From Synergistaceae bacterium (lineage in GTDB: Bacteria; Synergistota; Synergistia; Synergistales; Aminobacteriaceae): a stretch of 18,564 bases of DNA. The stretch lies in NCBI GenBank assembly GCA_012523155.1, contig JAAYJB010000386.1:1-18564 (forward strand), read 5' to 3'. Under the pieces are notes generated by a model that did no database searches, had not been told where the DNA came from, and saw nothing but the letters and a program-made list of their open reading frames with translations. The translations under genes and the position numbers were made by a program. Below are positions 1 through 8,958 of the stretch, one piece after another; positions within the stretch are counted from its first letter, which is position 1, and every line of letters starts with the position of its first letter.

Positions 1-53
1 GATTTGGATCCGATAACAATGCCTATTTCGGGTCCGTCGTTTTTCTTTGCCAT
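1..53 (-). CDS. purE: PurE, N5-CAIR mutase or AIR carboxylase, N-terminal fragment cut by window edge
   Basis: Only the first 17 full codons are present. They read MAKKNDGPEIGIVIGSKS (the last residue from two bases), matching the PurE N-terminus, where a short strand is followed by a G-S-K/D-S motif of the nucleotide-binding site. An SD GAGGAGAG (60-67) lies six bases before the ATG. It starts 22 bases after the purD stop on the same strand, so it is the distal gene of the purine operon. PurE carries out the carboxylation step leading to CAIR. Whether it is class I (needs PurK) or class II (direct AIR carboxylase) cannot be told from this fragment. The call rests on a short match plus strong operon context. 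Confidence 0.85.
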   Translation of the reverse strand, partial: MAKKNDGPEIGIVIGSK

Positions 54-75
54 TCTGATCTCTCCTCGTTCTGTG

Positions 76-1362
76 TTATAAAAGGGCCTTTCGGCCTATA
101 TCCCTGCGAAAGTGCATTCCGTCGAAAGAAATAAGGGAAACACCCTCATAGGCTTTCTTCAGGGCATCCGTCAGGCTGTTCCCTAAACCCACGGCGCTCA
201 GCACACGGCCGCCCGAGGTTACAAGGCAGCCGTCATCCGAACGTTCGGTACCGCCGTGGAAAATCACAAAATCTTCGAGTTCCGATGCCTTTTCCAGGCC
301 TTCGATCTTTTTTCCCTTTTCAAAATGCCCGGGATAGCCCCCTGACGCGATAACCACATCCACAGCCCACCTCGAAGGGTCTTTCCACTTGATTTCCGAA
401 AGGCGGCTCTCGCAGCATGCGAGAAGCAATTCGGCGAAATCTCCTTCGAGTACGGGAAGCACGACCTGGGCCTCAGGATCCCCGAAACGGACATTATATT
501 CTATGACGCTGGGTTCTCCCTTGCCATCGATCATCAAGCCCGCATATATGACGCCGCAGTAGGGAATTCCGTCCTTCTTCAGTCCCTCCACAGTGGGAGA
601 GAGAACGCGGCTGCATATTTTTTCAAGAAGTTCGCTGCCCAGCCACGGGACTGGTGAATAGGCGCCCATTCCTCCCGTGTTGGGGCCCTTGTCGCCGTCA
701 AATGCCCTTTTGTGGTCCTGGCTGGGGGAGAGAAGCCTGTATGTTGTGCCGTCAGTGAGTGCCAGTATGGTCAGTTCATCTCCGGCCAGCCCATCCTCGA
801 TGACGATCTTTTTTCCGGCTTCCCCGTGCCTGCCCCGTTCAAGCATGCCCCGTGCGGCATCGAGGGCTTCTTCCCTTGATTGCGTGACTACGACACCTTT
901 TCCGGCAGCAAGACCGTCCGCCTTTACTACAAACGGTGCATGCCTGGAATCAAGAGCGCTCCTGGCCTCTTCCGCCGTGGTGCAGAGATCCCAACGGGCA
1001 GTTGGTATGCCGTGCCGGTCCATGAATTTTTTCGCGTGGGACTTGCTTCCCTCGAGGAGAGCTCCTTCACGGCCGGGGCCGAATGCGAGGATCCCGGCAG
1101 CCCTGAGATCATCGGCAAGTCCTGCGGTAAGAGGCGCTTCGGGGCCTATCACAGCCATGCGGATATTTTCCCTGTTGATGATAGGCAAAAGTGACCGGAG
1201 ATCAGTATCCTGTACCGGATGTATGACTGCAACATCCTTCATGCCCGGATTTCCCGGAGCCGCATGGACTGTTTCCACCACCGCGGATCTTGACAGGGCC
1301 CATGCGAGGGCATGTTCCCTTGCGCCGCTTCCTATAACGAGTACGTTCATTTTCTTCGTCAT
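76..1362 (-). CDS. purD: Phosphoribosylamine--glycine ligase (GAR synthetase)
   Basis: Cytosolic ATP-grasp enzyme joining phosphoribosylamine and glycine to make GAR, the second step of purine synthesis. The 428 residues match the family's usual length. The N-terminal domain opens MNVLVIGSGAREHALAW (residues 5-21). The ATP-grasp core shows VVKADGLAAGKGV (145-157), QDHKRAFDGDKGPNTGGMGAY (215-235), and the metal-binding EYNVRFGDPEAQ (288-299). The ATG at 1362 is preferred over the one four codons on, because AAGAGG lies about eight bases upstream of it and only a weak purine run precedes the second. It begins 12 bases after the purH stop and is followed by purE. No lesion is seen. Confidence 0.97.
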   Translation of the reverse strand: MTKKMNVLVIGSGAREHALAWALSRSAVVETVHAAPGNPGMKDVAVIHPVQDTDLRSLLPIINRENIRMAVIGPEAPLTAGLADDLRAAGILAFGPGREGALLEGSKSHAKKFMDRHGIPTARWDLCTTAEEARSALDSRHAPFVVKADGLAAGKGVVVTQSREEALDAARGMLERGRHGEAGKKIVIEDGLAGDELTILALTDGTTYRLLSPSQDHKRAFDGDKGPNTGGMGAYSPVPWLGSELLEKICSRVLSPTVEGLKKDGIPYCGVIYAGLMIDGKGEPSVIEYNVRFGDPEAQVVLPVLEGDFAELLLACCESRLSEIKWKDPSRWAVDVVIASGGYPGHFEKGKKIEGLEKASELEDFVIFHGGTERSDDGCLVTSGGRVLSAVGLGNSLTDALKKAYEGVSLISFDGMHFRRDIGRKALL

Positions 1363-1374
1363 AGAATCGACCTC

Positions 1375-2904
1375 TTAGTGCCGGAAGGTGCGCTGGCCGC
1401 ACATGAACATTGATATTCCGAGCTTTTCAGCAGCTTCTCTGACTTCCCCGTCCCTCACGGAACCGCCGGGCTGGATTATGGCAGTTATTCCGGCCTGCGC
1501 GGCAGCCTGGACCCCGTCGGGGAAGGGGAAAAACGCGTCTGATCCGAGTACAGCACCCTGTGCGCGACCGCCGGCCTGTTTCACGGCAAACTCCACCGCA
1601 TGAAGTCTGCTGCAGAAACCTCTGCCTATTCCCACAGCTTCACCGTCCCTTATAATGGAGATCGCGTTGCTTTTCGAAAGTGCGGCTGCCTTCCAGGCAA
1701 AGATGAGGTCATCCCAGAGGTCCGGGCGGGGACGTCCGACCCATTCGCTTTTTTCGGGGACAGGAAGAGGCGGCAGCGAGTCCTGCTGCACAAGGATACC
1801 GCTCCACGTGCCCGTGAACTGCAGCGTGGAAGCCCTTCCACCCTTCCAGCGCAGGATCCTCAGCGACGGCTTCTTTTCCCTCAGCATTTCAAGGGGCTGA
1901 TCGTCGAAATCAGGTGCCACGAGGACTTCCGTGAACCGTTCAGCCATTTTCTCCAGCGTAGCGGCGTCAACTTTCCTGGATATTCCCACAACACCTCCGA
2001 AAGCGGAAACGGGATCACAGCGGAATGCTTTCTCGTATGCTTCGAGGGGAGTCGATCCCCGTGCCATACCGCAGGGAGTCGTGTGTTTGATAACGACGGC
2101 GCCGCAGCAGTCCTGGAGCATCGCACATCCCCGCATTGCACAGTCGGCATCGAGAATATTGTTGTATGACAGGGGTTTCCCCGATAGCTGCTCCCAGGGG
2201 AGATCCGAAAGGGGAGGGAGGTACAGGGAAGCCTGCTGGTGGGGATTTTCTCCATATCGAAGGTCCTGCTTTTTTACGAGCACAAGTGGCATTCTGGCCG
2301 GGAGTTCGGGCGATGAATACCCGGTTGACTGGCAGAGTCCTTCGGAGATCATACCGTCATAGAGCGCTGTTGTTCTGAAAGCCTTGACAGCGAGCATCTC
2401 ACGGGTCGGGAGCGTCACATCGCCTTCTGCCTTCAGTTCTTCCGCGGCGGCGGCGTAGTCTGACGGATCGGTGAGAACCACAACCTGCCTGAAGTTCTTG
2501 GCTGCCGCACGAAGGAGGGATACTCCGCCGATGTCGATATTCTCGAGCAGGTCATCAAGGGTGGATTTTTTCCTGGCTGTTTCTTCGAAGGGGTAGAGGT
2601 TGCAGACTATCATGTCGAGGAGGGGGATGGAGTATTCCCCGGTATCTTTCATGTCGGCTGGGTTCTCCCGTCTCGCAAGAATGCCTCCGAAGATGAGCGG
2701 ATGCAGGGTCTTTACCCGCCCTCCCAGGATATGGGGATACCCTGTAATATCCGAGACTTCGGTAACGGTAAGGCCCGCTTTTCGCAGATGGTTCGCCGTT
2801 CCCGAGCTGGAAAGAAGTTCCCAGCCCAGGGAAGCAAGTTCTCTGGCAAGTTCTGTGATGCCGGTTTTATCATACACGGAGATAAGGGCACGTTTTTTCT
2901 CCAT
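1375..2904 (-). CDS. purH: Bifunctional AICAR transformylase / IMP cyclohydrolase
   Basis: Catalyses the last two steps to IMP: formylation of AICAR by 10-formyl-THF, then ring closure. The N-terminal MGS-like cyclohydrolase domain (about 1-190) shows ALISVYDKTG and GGRVKTLHP (61-69). The transformylase domain shows LRYGENPHQ (215-223), the catalytic Lys-His pair in IKHTTPCG (K273, H274), a SNAI segment, and DAFFPFPDGV with IIQPGGSVRD near the C-terminus. The protein is 509 residues, the family norm. An in-frame ATG at 2913 overlaps the purN stop, but the SD AAAGGAG touches it directly. The ATG at 2904 has that SD at a normal distance, so it is chosen; the choice changes only three residues. 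Confidence 0.97.
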   Translation of the reverse strand: MEKKRALISVYDKTGITELARELASLGWELLSSSGTANHLRKAGLTVTEVSDITGYPHILGGRVKTLHPLIFGGILARRENPADMKDTGEYSIPLLDMIVCNLYPFEETARKKSTLDDLLENIDIGGVSLLRAAAKNFRQVVVLTDPSDYAAAAEELKAEGDVTLPTREMLAVKAFRTTALYDGMISEGLCQSTGYSSPELPARMPLVLVKKQDLRYGENPHQQASLYLPPLSDLPWEQLSGKPLSYNNILDADCAMRGCAMLQDCCGAVVIKHTTPCGMARGSTPLEAYEKAFRCDPVSAFGGVVGISRKVDAATLEKMAERFTEVLVAPDFDDQPLEMLREKKPSLRILRWKGGRASTLQFTGTWSGILVQQDSLPPLPVPEKSEWVGRPRPDLWDDLIFAWKAAALSKSNAISIIRDGEAVGIGRGFCSRLHAVEFAVKQAGGRAQGAVLGSDAFFPFPDGVQAAAQAGITAIIQPGGSVRDGEVREAAEKLGISMFMCGQRTFRH

Positions 2905-2909
2905 GATGG

Positions 2910-3494
2910 TCATCTCCTTTCGGGGGATAGGGTGCCGGAGAAGAGCCCGGCGAGCGTTTTCCAGTACAGAGCATGTTCGGCCCTGTGTATTTTTTTTTCA
3001 AGGGAGGCCATGTCATCCCCGGGGCGTACCGATACTGCTTTTTGGGCAAGGATGGGCCCCGAGTCGACACCTTCATCCACGAGGTGGACGGTGACACCGG
3101 TTATTTTGACACCCCTTCTCCAGGCGTCTCCGATGCCGTCTTTTCCAGGGAATGAAGGAAGAAGCGACGGGTGAATGTTGACGATCCTGTTTTTATGGGA
3201 CCGTACAAATTCCGGAGAGAGAATGCGCATGAACCCCGCAAGGATTATCCATTCCGCCCGGTATGACCGGCAGAGATGGTCGATCGCCGCTTCACCGGCT
3301 GATCTGCCCCGGGAATTATAGGGCAGTATTTCCGTCGGGAACCCCATTTTTTCTGCCAGGGCAAGCCCGGAGGCATGGGGGGCATCACTCGCGACAAATA
3401 CCAGCCCGGCCTTGAGCCGGCCATCGAGCACAGCTCGCCCGATAGCCTTCATATTAGTGCCTCTGCCGGAGATGAGGACGGCAATTTTTGTCAT
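2910..3494 (-). CDS. purN: Phosphoribosylglycinamide formyltransferase (10-formyl-THF dependent)
   Basis: Transfers a formyl group from 10-formyl-tetrahydrofolate to GAR to give FGAR. The 194 residues show the N-terminal ISGRGTNMKAI phosphate-binding loop (8-18), the folate-site segment ILAGFMRIL, and catalytic NIHPSLLPSFPG with N106 and H108. D144 lies in HLVDEGVDSGPI. These three positions coincide with the known catalytic triad of E. coli PurN. The ATG overlaps the purM stop in an ATGA arrangement, with an AGGAGAGG SD inside purM, which suggests translational coupling. This is the folate-dependent enzyme, not the formate-using PurT. Confidence 0.97.
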   Translation of the reverse strand: MTKIAVLISGRGTNMKAIGRAVLDGRLKAGLVFVASDAPHASGLALAEKMGFPTEILPYNSRGRSAGEAAIDHLCRSYRAEWIILAGFMRILSPEFVRSHKNRIVNIHPSLLPSFPGKDGIGDAWRRGVKITGVTVHLVDEGVDSGPILAQKAVSVRPGDDMASLEKKIHRAEHALYWKTLAGLFSGTLSPERR

Positions 3495-4489
3495 GCGGTT
3501 ACCTCTCCTGCGAAATACCCTTTCTCTCCGCGGGATTCAAGGAAACGGATAAATTCATCGGCAGCACCCGAAGGAATGATGAATATGAACCCGATCCCCA
3601 GGTTGAACACTTTTCGCATCTCCTCTTCTTCGATACCACTCCGGGACAGGATGTCAAAGACCGGGGGACGAGGCCATGCGTTGTACCTGAGAACGGGGGC
3701 AAGCCCGTCAGGGACGACCCTGCGAATGTTGTCAAAAAGCCCTCCCCCGGTGATGTGAGCCATGGCGCGGACCATTCCCGTCGCCGCCGCTTCCCGTGCA
3801 ATGGAAACATAAAGCCTCGTGGGCTCGAGCAGAGATTCTCCGAGGGTCCGGCCGTTCAGCAGGGGAGGAGCATCCGTCAGCTTCCACGGGGATTCCGCTG
3901 AAAGCAGCGCTTTCCTGACGAGGGAAAACCCGTTGCTATGGACCCCTGAGCTTGCTATTCCGATAATTTTGTCTCCCCTTTTCACAGCGCTGCCGTCGAT
4001 AATATCCCCTTCATTGAGTATTCCCACGGCAAAACCGGCAAGGTCAAGTCCATCTTCTCCGTATACGCCGGGCATTTCTGCCGTTTCTCCGCCGAGAAGG
4101 GCACATCCGGACTCGACGCATGCTCTGGCCGCGCTTTCCACTATGGGAGTGAGCACAGCCGGGTCCAGTTTTCCGCAGGCAATATAGTCAAGGAAAAAAA
4201 GCGGTCTGGCCCCGCAAGTGACAAGGTCGTTCACGTTCATGGCCACCAGGTCCTGCCCGATGCCATCGAATTTGCCTGCAGCCCTGGCGACTTCTATCTT
4301 GGTTCCCACGCCGTCGCAGCACCCGGCCAGGATCATCCCGCCGGGAAGGCTGTAGAGTCCGCTGAAACCTCCTATTCCGCTCCTGACATTGGGGTCGGCA
4401 GGCATGGAGCGGACAATGCTTTTTAACGTCTCCACCCACTGGTCGGCGAGGGGAATATTCACTCCCGCGCCCTTATAGTCCAGGCTCAC
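3491..4489 (-). CDS. purM: Phosphoribosylformylglycinamidine cyclo-ligase (AIR synthetase)
   Basis: ATP-dependent closure of the imidazole ring, FGAM to AIR. The 332 residues carry the PurM/PurL-superfamily motifs DGVGTK (59-64), GQDLVAMNVNDL (78-89), GGETAEMPG (133-141) and HITGGGLFDN (245-254). The frame stays open further upstream, but that part lies inside purF and does not look like PurM. The GTG at 4489 puts GAGVNI at the expected N-terminal position and has a strong GGGGAGG SD six bases before it, so it is taken as the start. It overlaps the purF end by 17 bases and ends with a 4-base overlap with purN. Confidence 0.96.
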   Translation of the reverse strand: MSLDYKGAGVNIPLADQWVETLKSIVRSMPADPNVRSGIGGFSGLYSLPGGMILAGCCDGVGTKIEVARAAGKFDGIGQDLVAMNVNDLVTCGARPLFFLDYIACGKLDPAVLTPIVESAARACVESGCALLGGETAEMPGVYGEDGLDLAGFAVGILNEGDIIDGSAVKRGDKIIGIASSGVHSNGFSLVRKALLSAESPWKLTDAPPLLNGRTLGESLLEPTRLYVSIAREAAATGMVRAMAHITGGGLFDNIRRVVPDGLAPVLRYNAWPRPPVFDILSRSGIEEEEMRKVFNLGIGFIFIIPSGAADEFIRFLESRGEKGYFAGEVTA

Positions 4490-5846
4490 TGTCTTCCTCC
4501 CCTTCCATGTAATTTCCGGAAAAACAGGCTGTGCACACTGTATCAGCCGGCAGGCCAATAGCGTCTATCAGATCCTCTTCCGTTATATAGGCTAGAGAAT
4601 CAGCACCGACTTCCCGCTCGAGCTGCCTGAGGTTCATCTTGGCTGCTGCCAGTTCTACCCTGGTCGGCGTATCGATTCCGTAATAGCAGGGAAAACGCAC
4701 CGGTGGAGAGGAGATACGGACATGGACCTGGCTTGCGCCGCAGGCTTTTATCATGGATATCATTCTCTGGCAGGTCGTTCCCCTGACAATTGAGTCGTCC
4801 ACCACGACGACATTTTTCCCGGAGAGGATTTTCTCGATAGGGTTGAGCTTGATCCGGACACCGAGTTCACGAACCCTCTGGGTAGGTTCGATGAACGTCC
4901 GGCCCACGTACCTGTTTCTTACAACAGTCTGTTCATAGGGGATAGTGCTTTCACCGGCGTATCCCATGGAGGCGATGGTGCCGCTGTCGGGCATTCCGGT
5001 CACCAGGTGAGCCTGGGGGCAGGGAGCCCTTTGCGCGAGTTTTTTTCCGAGATCCTTACGGACTTCGTAGACTGAACGGCCGTCAATAACGCTGTCAGGG
5101 CGTGCAAAATACACGAATTCAAAAGCACATCCGAAGCGCCGCTTCACATTAACTGGGATCCGTATCGTCTCGATCCCTCCCGGACCGAAGATAACGACCT
5201 CTCCCGGCTCAACTTCCCGGACGATGGATGCTCCTACGAGGTTGAGAGCGCACGTTTCGGAGGACACGTAGTAAACGTCGTCCCGCATGCCGATGACGAG
5301 CGGTCGGAAACCCCACGGATCCCTTGCGGCCACGAGGTCCTGGCCTATTACCATTGCCAGGGAATAGGCGCCCCTGAGCCGGGTGAGGGAATCGACAAAC
5401 GCATCGAGGGGCTGTTTGTGAGGCTGGTGCGCGATAAGATGGAGAATGACCTCGGTGTCCGTGGCGGAGTAAAATATGGCTCCCCTGTTTTCCAGGAACA
5501 GCTTCAAACCCGCTGCGTTCGTGAGGTTCCCGTTGTGGGCAATTGCGAGAGAAGACTTGGATGTACTTGCCGTAAGAGGCTGCGCGTTTGCGAGGTCAGG
5601 GCCGCCGGCAGTGGAGTACCTGACGTGCCCCACAGCACACGAGGCATCGATCTCTGCCAGTTTCGCCTGGTCCAGCGCCAGGTGGACCAGGCCGCTCCCC
5701 TTGATGGAGGAAATTCTGCCTCCCTCGTTCACCCACGCGACCCCTGCAGCCTCCTGCCCACGGTGCTGAAGTGCGTAGAGGCCGAGATACACATCCTCAA
5801 GCACTTTTTTCCCGCGGGGTGAATACGCCCCAAAAATTCCGCACAT
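4473..5846 (-). CDS. purF: Amidophosphoribosyltransferase (glutamine PRPP amidotransferase)
   Basis: Committed step of purine synthesis: PRPP plus glutamine gives phosphoribosylamine. The protein has 457 residues. The N-terminal Ntn-hydrolase glutaminase domain begins MCGIFGAYS with nucleophile Cys2 directly after Met. Further glutaminase motifs are GLYALQHRGQEAAG (22-35), GHVRYSTAG (73-81) and AHNGNLTN (103-110). The phosphoribosyltransferase domain has the PRPP loop VVVVDDSIVRGTT (346-358). C240, C387, C438 and C441 fall where the Bacillus-type enzyme binds a [4Fe-4S] cluster, but the N-terminal propeptide of the Bacillus enzyme is absent. The ATG abuts the purL TGA, with SD GGAGGA inside purL. 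Confidence 0.97.
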   Translation of the reverse strand: MCGIFGAYSPRGKKVLEDVYLGLYALQHRGQEAAGVAWVNEGGRISSIKGSGLVHLALDQAKLAEIDASCAVGHVRYSTAGGPDLANAQPLTASTSKSSLAIAHNGNLTNAAGLKLFLENRGAIFYSATDTEVILHLIAHQPHKQPLDAFVDSLTRLRGAYSLAMVIGQDLVAARDPWGFRPLVIGMRDDVYYVSSETCALNLVGASIVREVEPGEVVIFGPGGIETIRIPVNVKRRFGCAFEFVYFARPDSVIDGRSVYEVRKDLGKKLAQRAPCPQAHLVTGMPDSGTIASMGYAGESTIPYEQTVVRNRYVGRTFIEPTQRVRELGVRIKLNPIEKILSGKNVVVVDDSIVRGTTCQRMISMIKACGASQVHVRISSPPVRFPCYYGIDTPTRVELAAAKMNLRQLEREVGADSLAYITEEDLIDAIGLPADTVCTACFSGNYMEGEEDSEPGL

Positions 5847-8000
5847 TCACCGAATCCTCCATTTTTTGCCAAGCTCTTCCACTGTAAAGCCAAAAGCATC
5901 TTCAACTTCGAGGGAACTGCCTCCGACCCGGCCAAGAACGATGCACGGATATCCGTTCCAGATGACCTTGAACAGGGGAACTTTCCCCATAGGGACTGAA
6001 TAGAGCGCACGTGCTCCGCCTTCTCCGAAGAGGACCACGTCTTTTCTCGTGGGTATTCCCAGGGAAACAGCCGCCCCTTTTCCGCTCTCCGCAGAATCTT
6101 TTACGAGAGCAGCTGCCAGGCCGCCGCCCGCTATTGCCCTGCCGCTTGAAGCAGCTCCCGACCGTGCGGTCCTGAGGGCCCGCTGGATGAAGTCCTTTTC
6201 GGCTTCGCCCCAGAATTCAAGGGGCCGGCCGGAAAGAGGCAAATTTCTCGAGCGGAGGTAACGGCTTCCGGCCAGGGAGGTATTGCATGGGCCAACCATG
6301 AAGAGAACGTCACCTTCGTCCCAGTTTCCAGATGGAAGGTACTCCCGGAACGAGGGAATTATCCCAACTGTTCCCACAACCGGTGTCGGAAGAATGGCAC
6401 CTTCCGGGCTCTCGTTGTAGAGGCTCACGTTGCCGGACACGACGGGACATCCAATTGCCTCGCAGCAAGCAGCCATTCCCTTTACGCACTCCTCAAGGAC
6501 CCAGTACTGTTCGGGGACCTCGGGAGAAGGAAAGTTGAGACAGTCAGTCAACCCGAGAGGCTCCGCTCCGGCCACGGCCAGCGCACGTGCTGTCCGTGCC
6601 ACGGTTTCAGCCCCTCCCCGGAAAGGGTCGAGGTAACATTTCCAGGGGTCGGCATCGAAGACCATCGCAACAAGCGAATCCCTGCCCTTGACCCTCAGCA
6701 CGCTGACGGGGTGCCCCGGACCTTTTACGGTGTTTACCTGGACCATGGAATCATACTGATCGTATATCCACTGCTTCGGCGCAAGGGAAGGAAGGGTGAG
6801 CAGCGCATCAAGGGCTTCGTTCCAGTCATCCGGAAGGGGGAGATCGTCCAGTTCGAGTTCCCGGCGTTTCTCCAGGTCTACTGGTAATTTTGACGGCCAG
6901 TGTATCTGGGGACATCCGTCGCAGATGAGGCTGGGGGGAAGGGAGGCGACTTCCTCGCCGTTGAAGAGGATAGAGTAGCCATCGCCTTCGAATGTTTCGC
7001 CGATGACCGCACAGTCAAGTTCCCATTTTTCTGCTATGGACATGATCTCGTCGACTTTTCCGTGCTCCGCGATAAGGAGCATTCTTTCCTGGGACTCGGA
7101 AAGGGCTATCTCCCAGGGCTCCATGTCCTTTTCCCTGAGGGGGACCCTGTCGAAGTGAAGGGTCATTCCAACGCCGCTCTTGGCGGCGATTTCGCTCGAT
7201 GAGGAGGTTATGCCGGCGGCGCCCATGTCCTGCATGCTGACAATGAGCTCTTTTTCCTGGAGCTCAAGGCACGCTTCGATAAGCATTTTTTCCGCGAAGG
7301 GGTCACCTATCTGGATCGACGGCCTGCTTTCCTTCGAATCGTCCGAAAGTTCAACAGAAGCGAACGCTGCTCCTGCGATTCCGTCGCGTCCCGTTTTAGA
7401 CCCTAGCAGAATAACAGCCTGACCGGGACGGGCTGTTTGGGAACTCACGATCCGGTCAAGCTTAACAAATCCCAGGCAGAAGGCATTCAGAAGGGGATTA
7501 TCGTTGTACGCAGGGTCGTATACCGTTTTGCCTCCCACTGTGGGGACGCCGACGGCGTTCCCGTAGTCACCCACGCCCCTGACGATACCGGAGGAAAGGG
7601 CCGCGGTGCGGGGGTGCCCCGGATCACCGAAAAAAAGGCCGTCCATGGAGGCGACCGGCCTGGCGCCAAGGGCCAGGATGTCCCTGATGATTCCGCCGAC
7701 GCCCGTGGCAGCTCCCTGATAGGGGGCCACGGCGGATGGGTGGTTGTGGCTTTCTGCCTTGAAGGCGGCGCCGATTCCGTCACCCAGGTCGACTATGCCG
7801 GCGTTTTCACCGGGGCCCAGTACTACTTTCGGTCCCTTGTTGGGAAAAAGCCTGAGAAGCCTTTTCGTGGATTTGTAGCTGCAGTGTTCCGACCACATGA
7901 CTCCGAGTATACGAAGTTCACATTCATTTGGTTCCCTTCCGAGAACCGAAGAAGCTGCCTCGAATTCTTCCTTTCGGATCCCGTATCTGCTGAAGTCCAT
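5847..8000 (-). CDS. purL: FGAM synthetase, large synthetase subunit (short PurL)
   Basis: Makes FGAM from FGAR with ATP and ammonia supplied by PurQ, as part of the PurL-PurQ-PurS complex. At 717 residues it is the short form rather than the roughly 1,300-residue fused enzyme. Motifs include WSEHCSYKST (36-45), AESHNHPS (82-89), GAATGVGGIIRD (96-107) and, in the second half, NFPSPEVPEQYW. The frame stays open 78 codons further upstream, but that stretch lies within purQ and lacks PurL character. The ATG at 8000 lies one base after the purQ stop (TAACATG), with a modest AAAGG-type SD. The purL TGA directly precedes the purF ATG. Confidence 0.97.
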   Translation of the reverse strand: MDFSRYGIRKEEFEAASSVLGREPNECELRILGVMWSEHCSYKSTKRLLRLFPNKGPKVVLGPGENAGIVDLGDGIGAAFKAESHNHPSAVAPYQGAATGVGGIIRDILALGARPVASMDGLFFGDPGHPRTAALSSGIVRGVGDYGNAVGVPTVGGKTVYDPAYNDNPLLNAFCLGFVKLDRIVSSQTARPGQAVILLGSKTGRDGIAGAAFASVELSDDSKESRPSIQIGDPFAEKMLIEACLELQEKELIVSMQDMGAAGITSSSSEIAAKSGVGMTLHFDRVPLREKDMEPWEIALSESQERMLLIAEHGKVDEIMSIAEKWELDCAVIGETFEGDGYSILFNGEEVASLPPSLICDGCPQIHWPSKLPVDLEKRRELELDDLPLPDDWNEALDALLTLPSLAPKQWIYDQYDSMVQVNTVKGPGHPVSVLRVKGRDSLVAMVFDADPWKCYLDPFRGGAETVARTARALAVAGAEPLGLTDCLNFPSPEVPEQYWVLEECVKGMAACCEAIGCPVVSGNVSLYNESPEGAILPTPVVGTVGIIPSFREYLPSGNWDEGDVLFMVGPCNTSLAGSRYLRSRNLPLSGRPLEFWGEAEKDFIQRALRTARSGAASSGRAIAGGGLAAALVKDSAESGKGAAVSLGIPTRKDVVLFGEGGARALYSVPMGKVPLFKVIWNGYPCIVLGRVGGSSLEVEDAFGFTVEELGKKWRIR

Positions 8001-8001
8001 G

Positions 8002-8706
8002 TTACCGTCCGCCTTTCTCAAGAAATGAAAGAATGGACTGCCAGAAGAGGCATCCGTCCTCACCCCCGAGGAGTGCTTCGCTTGCCCTCTCCGGGTGGGG
8101 CATGAGCCCGAGTATGTTGCCTTCGGGGCTGATAATGCCTGCAATATTATTGAGGGAGCCGTTGGGGTTTCCGTTGTCATCGGCGATTCCTTCCGGAGAT
8201 GCATAGCGGAAAACGACGCCTCCCCTGTCCTCAAGCGCCTTCAGCTCGTCCTCAGGCAGTGAATAAAGCCCGTCCCCGTGGGCAATGGGGAACTGGACGA
8301 CCTGTCCCTTCGGGAACCGGTTCGTGAACGGTGTGGCTGTATTTTCGACCCTGAGGAAACATGGCCTGCAGATGAAGGAAAGCGTTCTGTTGGGCAGAAG
8401 AACCCCCGGAAGGAGACGTGCTTCTGTGAGGACCTGGAATCCGTTGCAGATGCCGAGAATGAGCCCGCCTTTTCCGCCGTGCCGGGCAACACTTTTCATG
8501 ACAGGGGACCGGGCGGCCATGGCTCCGCTTCGAAGGTAGTCACCGTAGGAAAACCCTCCCGGAAGAATGACAAGATCTGTTCCGGAAGGAAGATCATTTT
8601 CCCTGTGCCAGACTTCCGCAACTTCGGTACCAAGTGTGGTGCGGACAGCGTGAATGACATCCTGGTCGCAGTTGCTTCCGGGAAAGATGACGACCGCAGT
8701 CTTCAC
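8002..8706 (-). CDS. purQ: FGAM synthetase, glutaminase subunit
   Basis: Class I glutamine amidotransferase that releases ammonia for PurL. The 234 residues show PGSNCDQD near the N-terminus, LPGGFSYGDYLRSG (48-61), the nucleophile elbow GICNGFQ with Cys87, and the His-Glu pair in LMPHPERA (H204, E206). It starts with GTG immediately after the purS TAA. The SD GGAGGGGGA lies in the last codons of purS, pointing to coupled translation of purS and purQ. The family is usually about 225-230 residues, so it is complete. Confidence 0.97.
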   Translation of the reverse strand: MKTAVVIFPGSNCDQDVIHAVRTTLGTEVAEVWHRENDLPSGTDLVILPGGFSYGDYLRSGAMAARSPVMKSVARHGGKGGLILGICNGFQVLTEARLLPGVLLPNRTLSFICRPCFLRVENTATPFTNRFPKGQVVQFPIAHGDGLYSLPEDELKALEDRGGVVFRYASPEGIADDNGNPNGSLNNIAGIISPEGNILGLMPHPERASEALLGGEDGCLFWQSILSFLEKGGR

Positions 8707-8958
8707 TTATTCCCCCTCCACTTCGATACGGAACTGTTCGATGATGCCGTTCACAAGTAGGTCATCACACATCGCGGAAGCCTGTTCCTTTGCGGAAGCG
8801 GCGGTTTCCGACTCGATCCACAGCTGGATATATTTCCCCACCTTTACCGACTGGAGCGAGGAATGCCCCAGAGACAGAAGAGAATGGGCCACGGCTTTTC
8901 CCTGTATATCCAGGACTCCGTCCTTTAGCTGGATGAATACATGAACGTGGTGTACCAT
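8707..8958 (-). CDS. purS: FGAM synthetase, PurS subunit
   Basis: Small structural subunit that bridges PurL and PurQ and is needed for ammonia transfer in short-PurL organisms. The 83 residues fit the family. The sequence opens MVHHVHVFIQLKDGVLDIQG, then A-HSLLSLGHSSLQSVKVGKY and a C-terminal NGIIEQFRIEVEGE, the usual PurS pattern of a strand, a 'D.qG' turn and a 'v...r.GK' segment. A 12-residue upstream extension is rejected: the ATG at 8958 has a GGGGAGA SD about seven bases before it and overlaps the purC stop by one base (TAATG). Confidence 0.95.
   Translation of the reverse strand: MVHHVHVFIQLKDGVLDIQGKAVAHSLLSLGHSSLQSVKVGKYIQLWIESETAASAKEQASAMCDDLLVNGIIEQFRIEVEGE

Noticed and set aside
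85-96. GGCC-GAAA-GGCC hairpin followed by CTTTTAT in the last purD codons (minus strand)
   Set aside because: Only four pairs and encoded within conserved reading frame; too weak for a terminator before purE.
7437-8105. Long plus-strand frame opposite purL and purQ (and similar ones elsewhere in the pur operon)
   Set aside because: Antisense shadow of well-supported genes, caused by codon bias; no SD and no family resemblance.
8001-8234. Open extension of purL, 78 codons upstream of the chosen ATG
   Set aside because: It lies wholly within purQ in another frame, has no PurL similarity, and the ATG at 8000 gives the usual PurL N-terminus.
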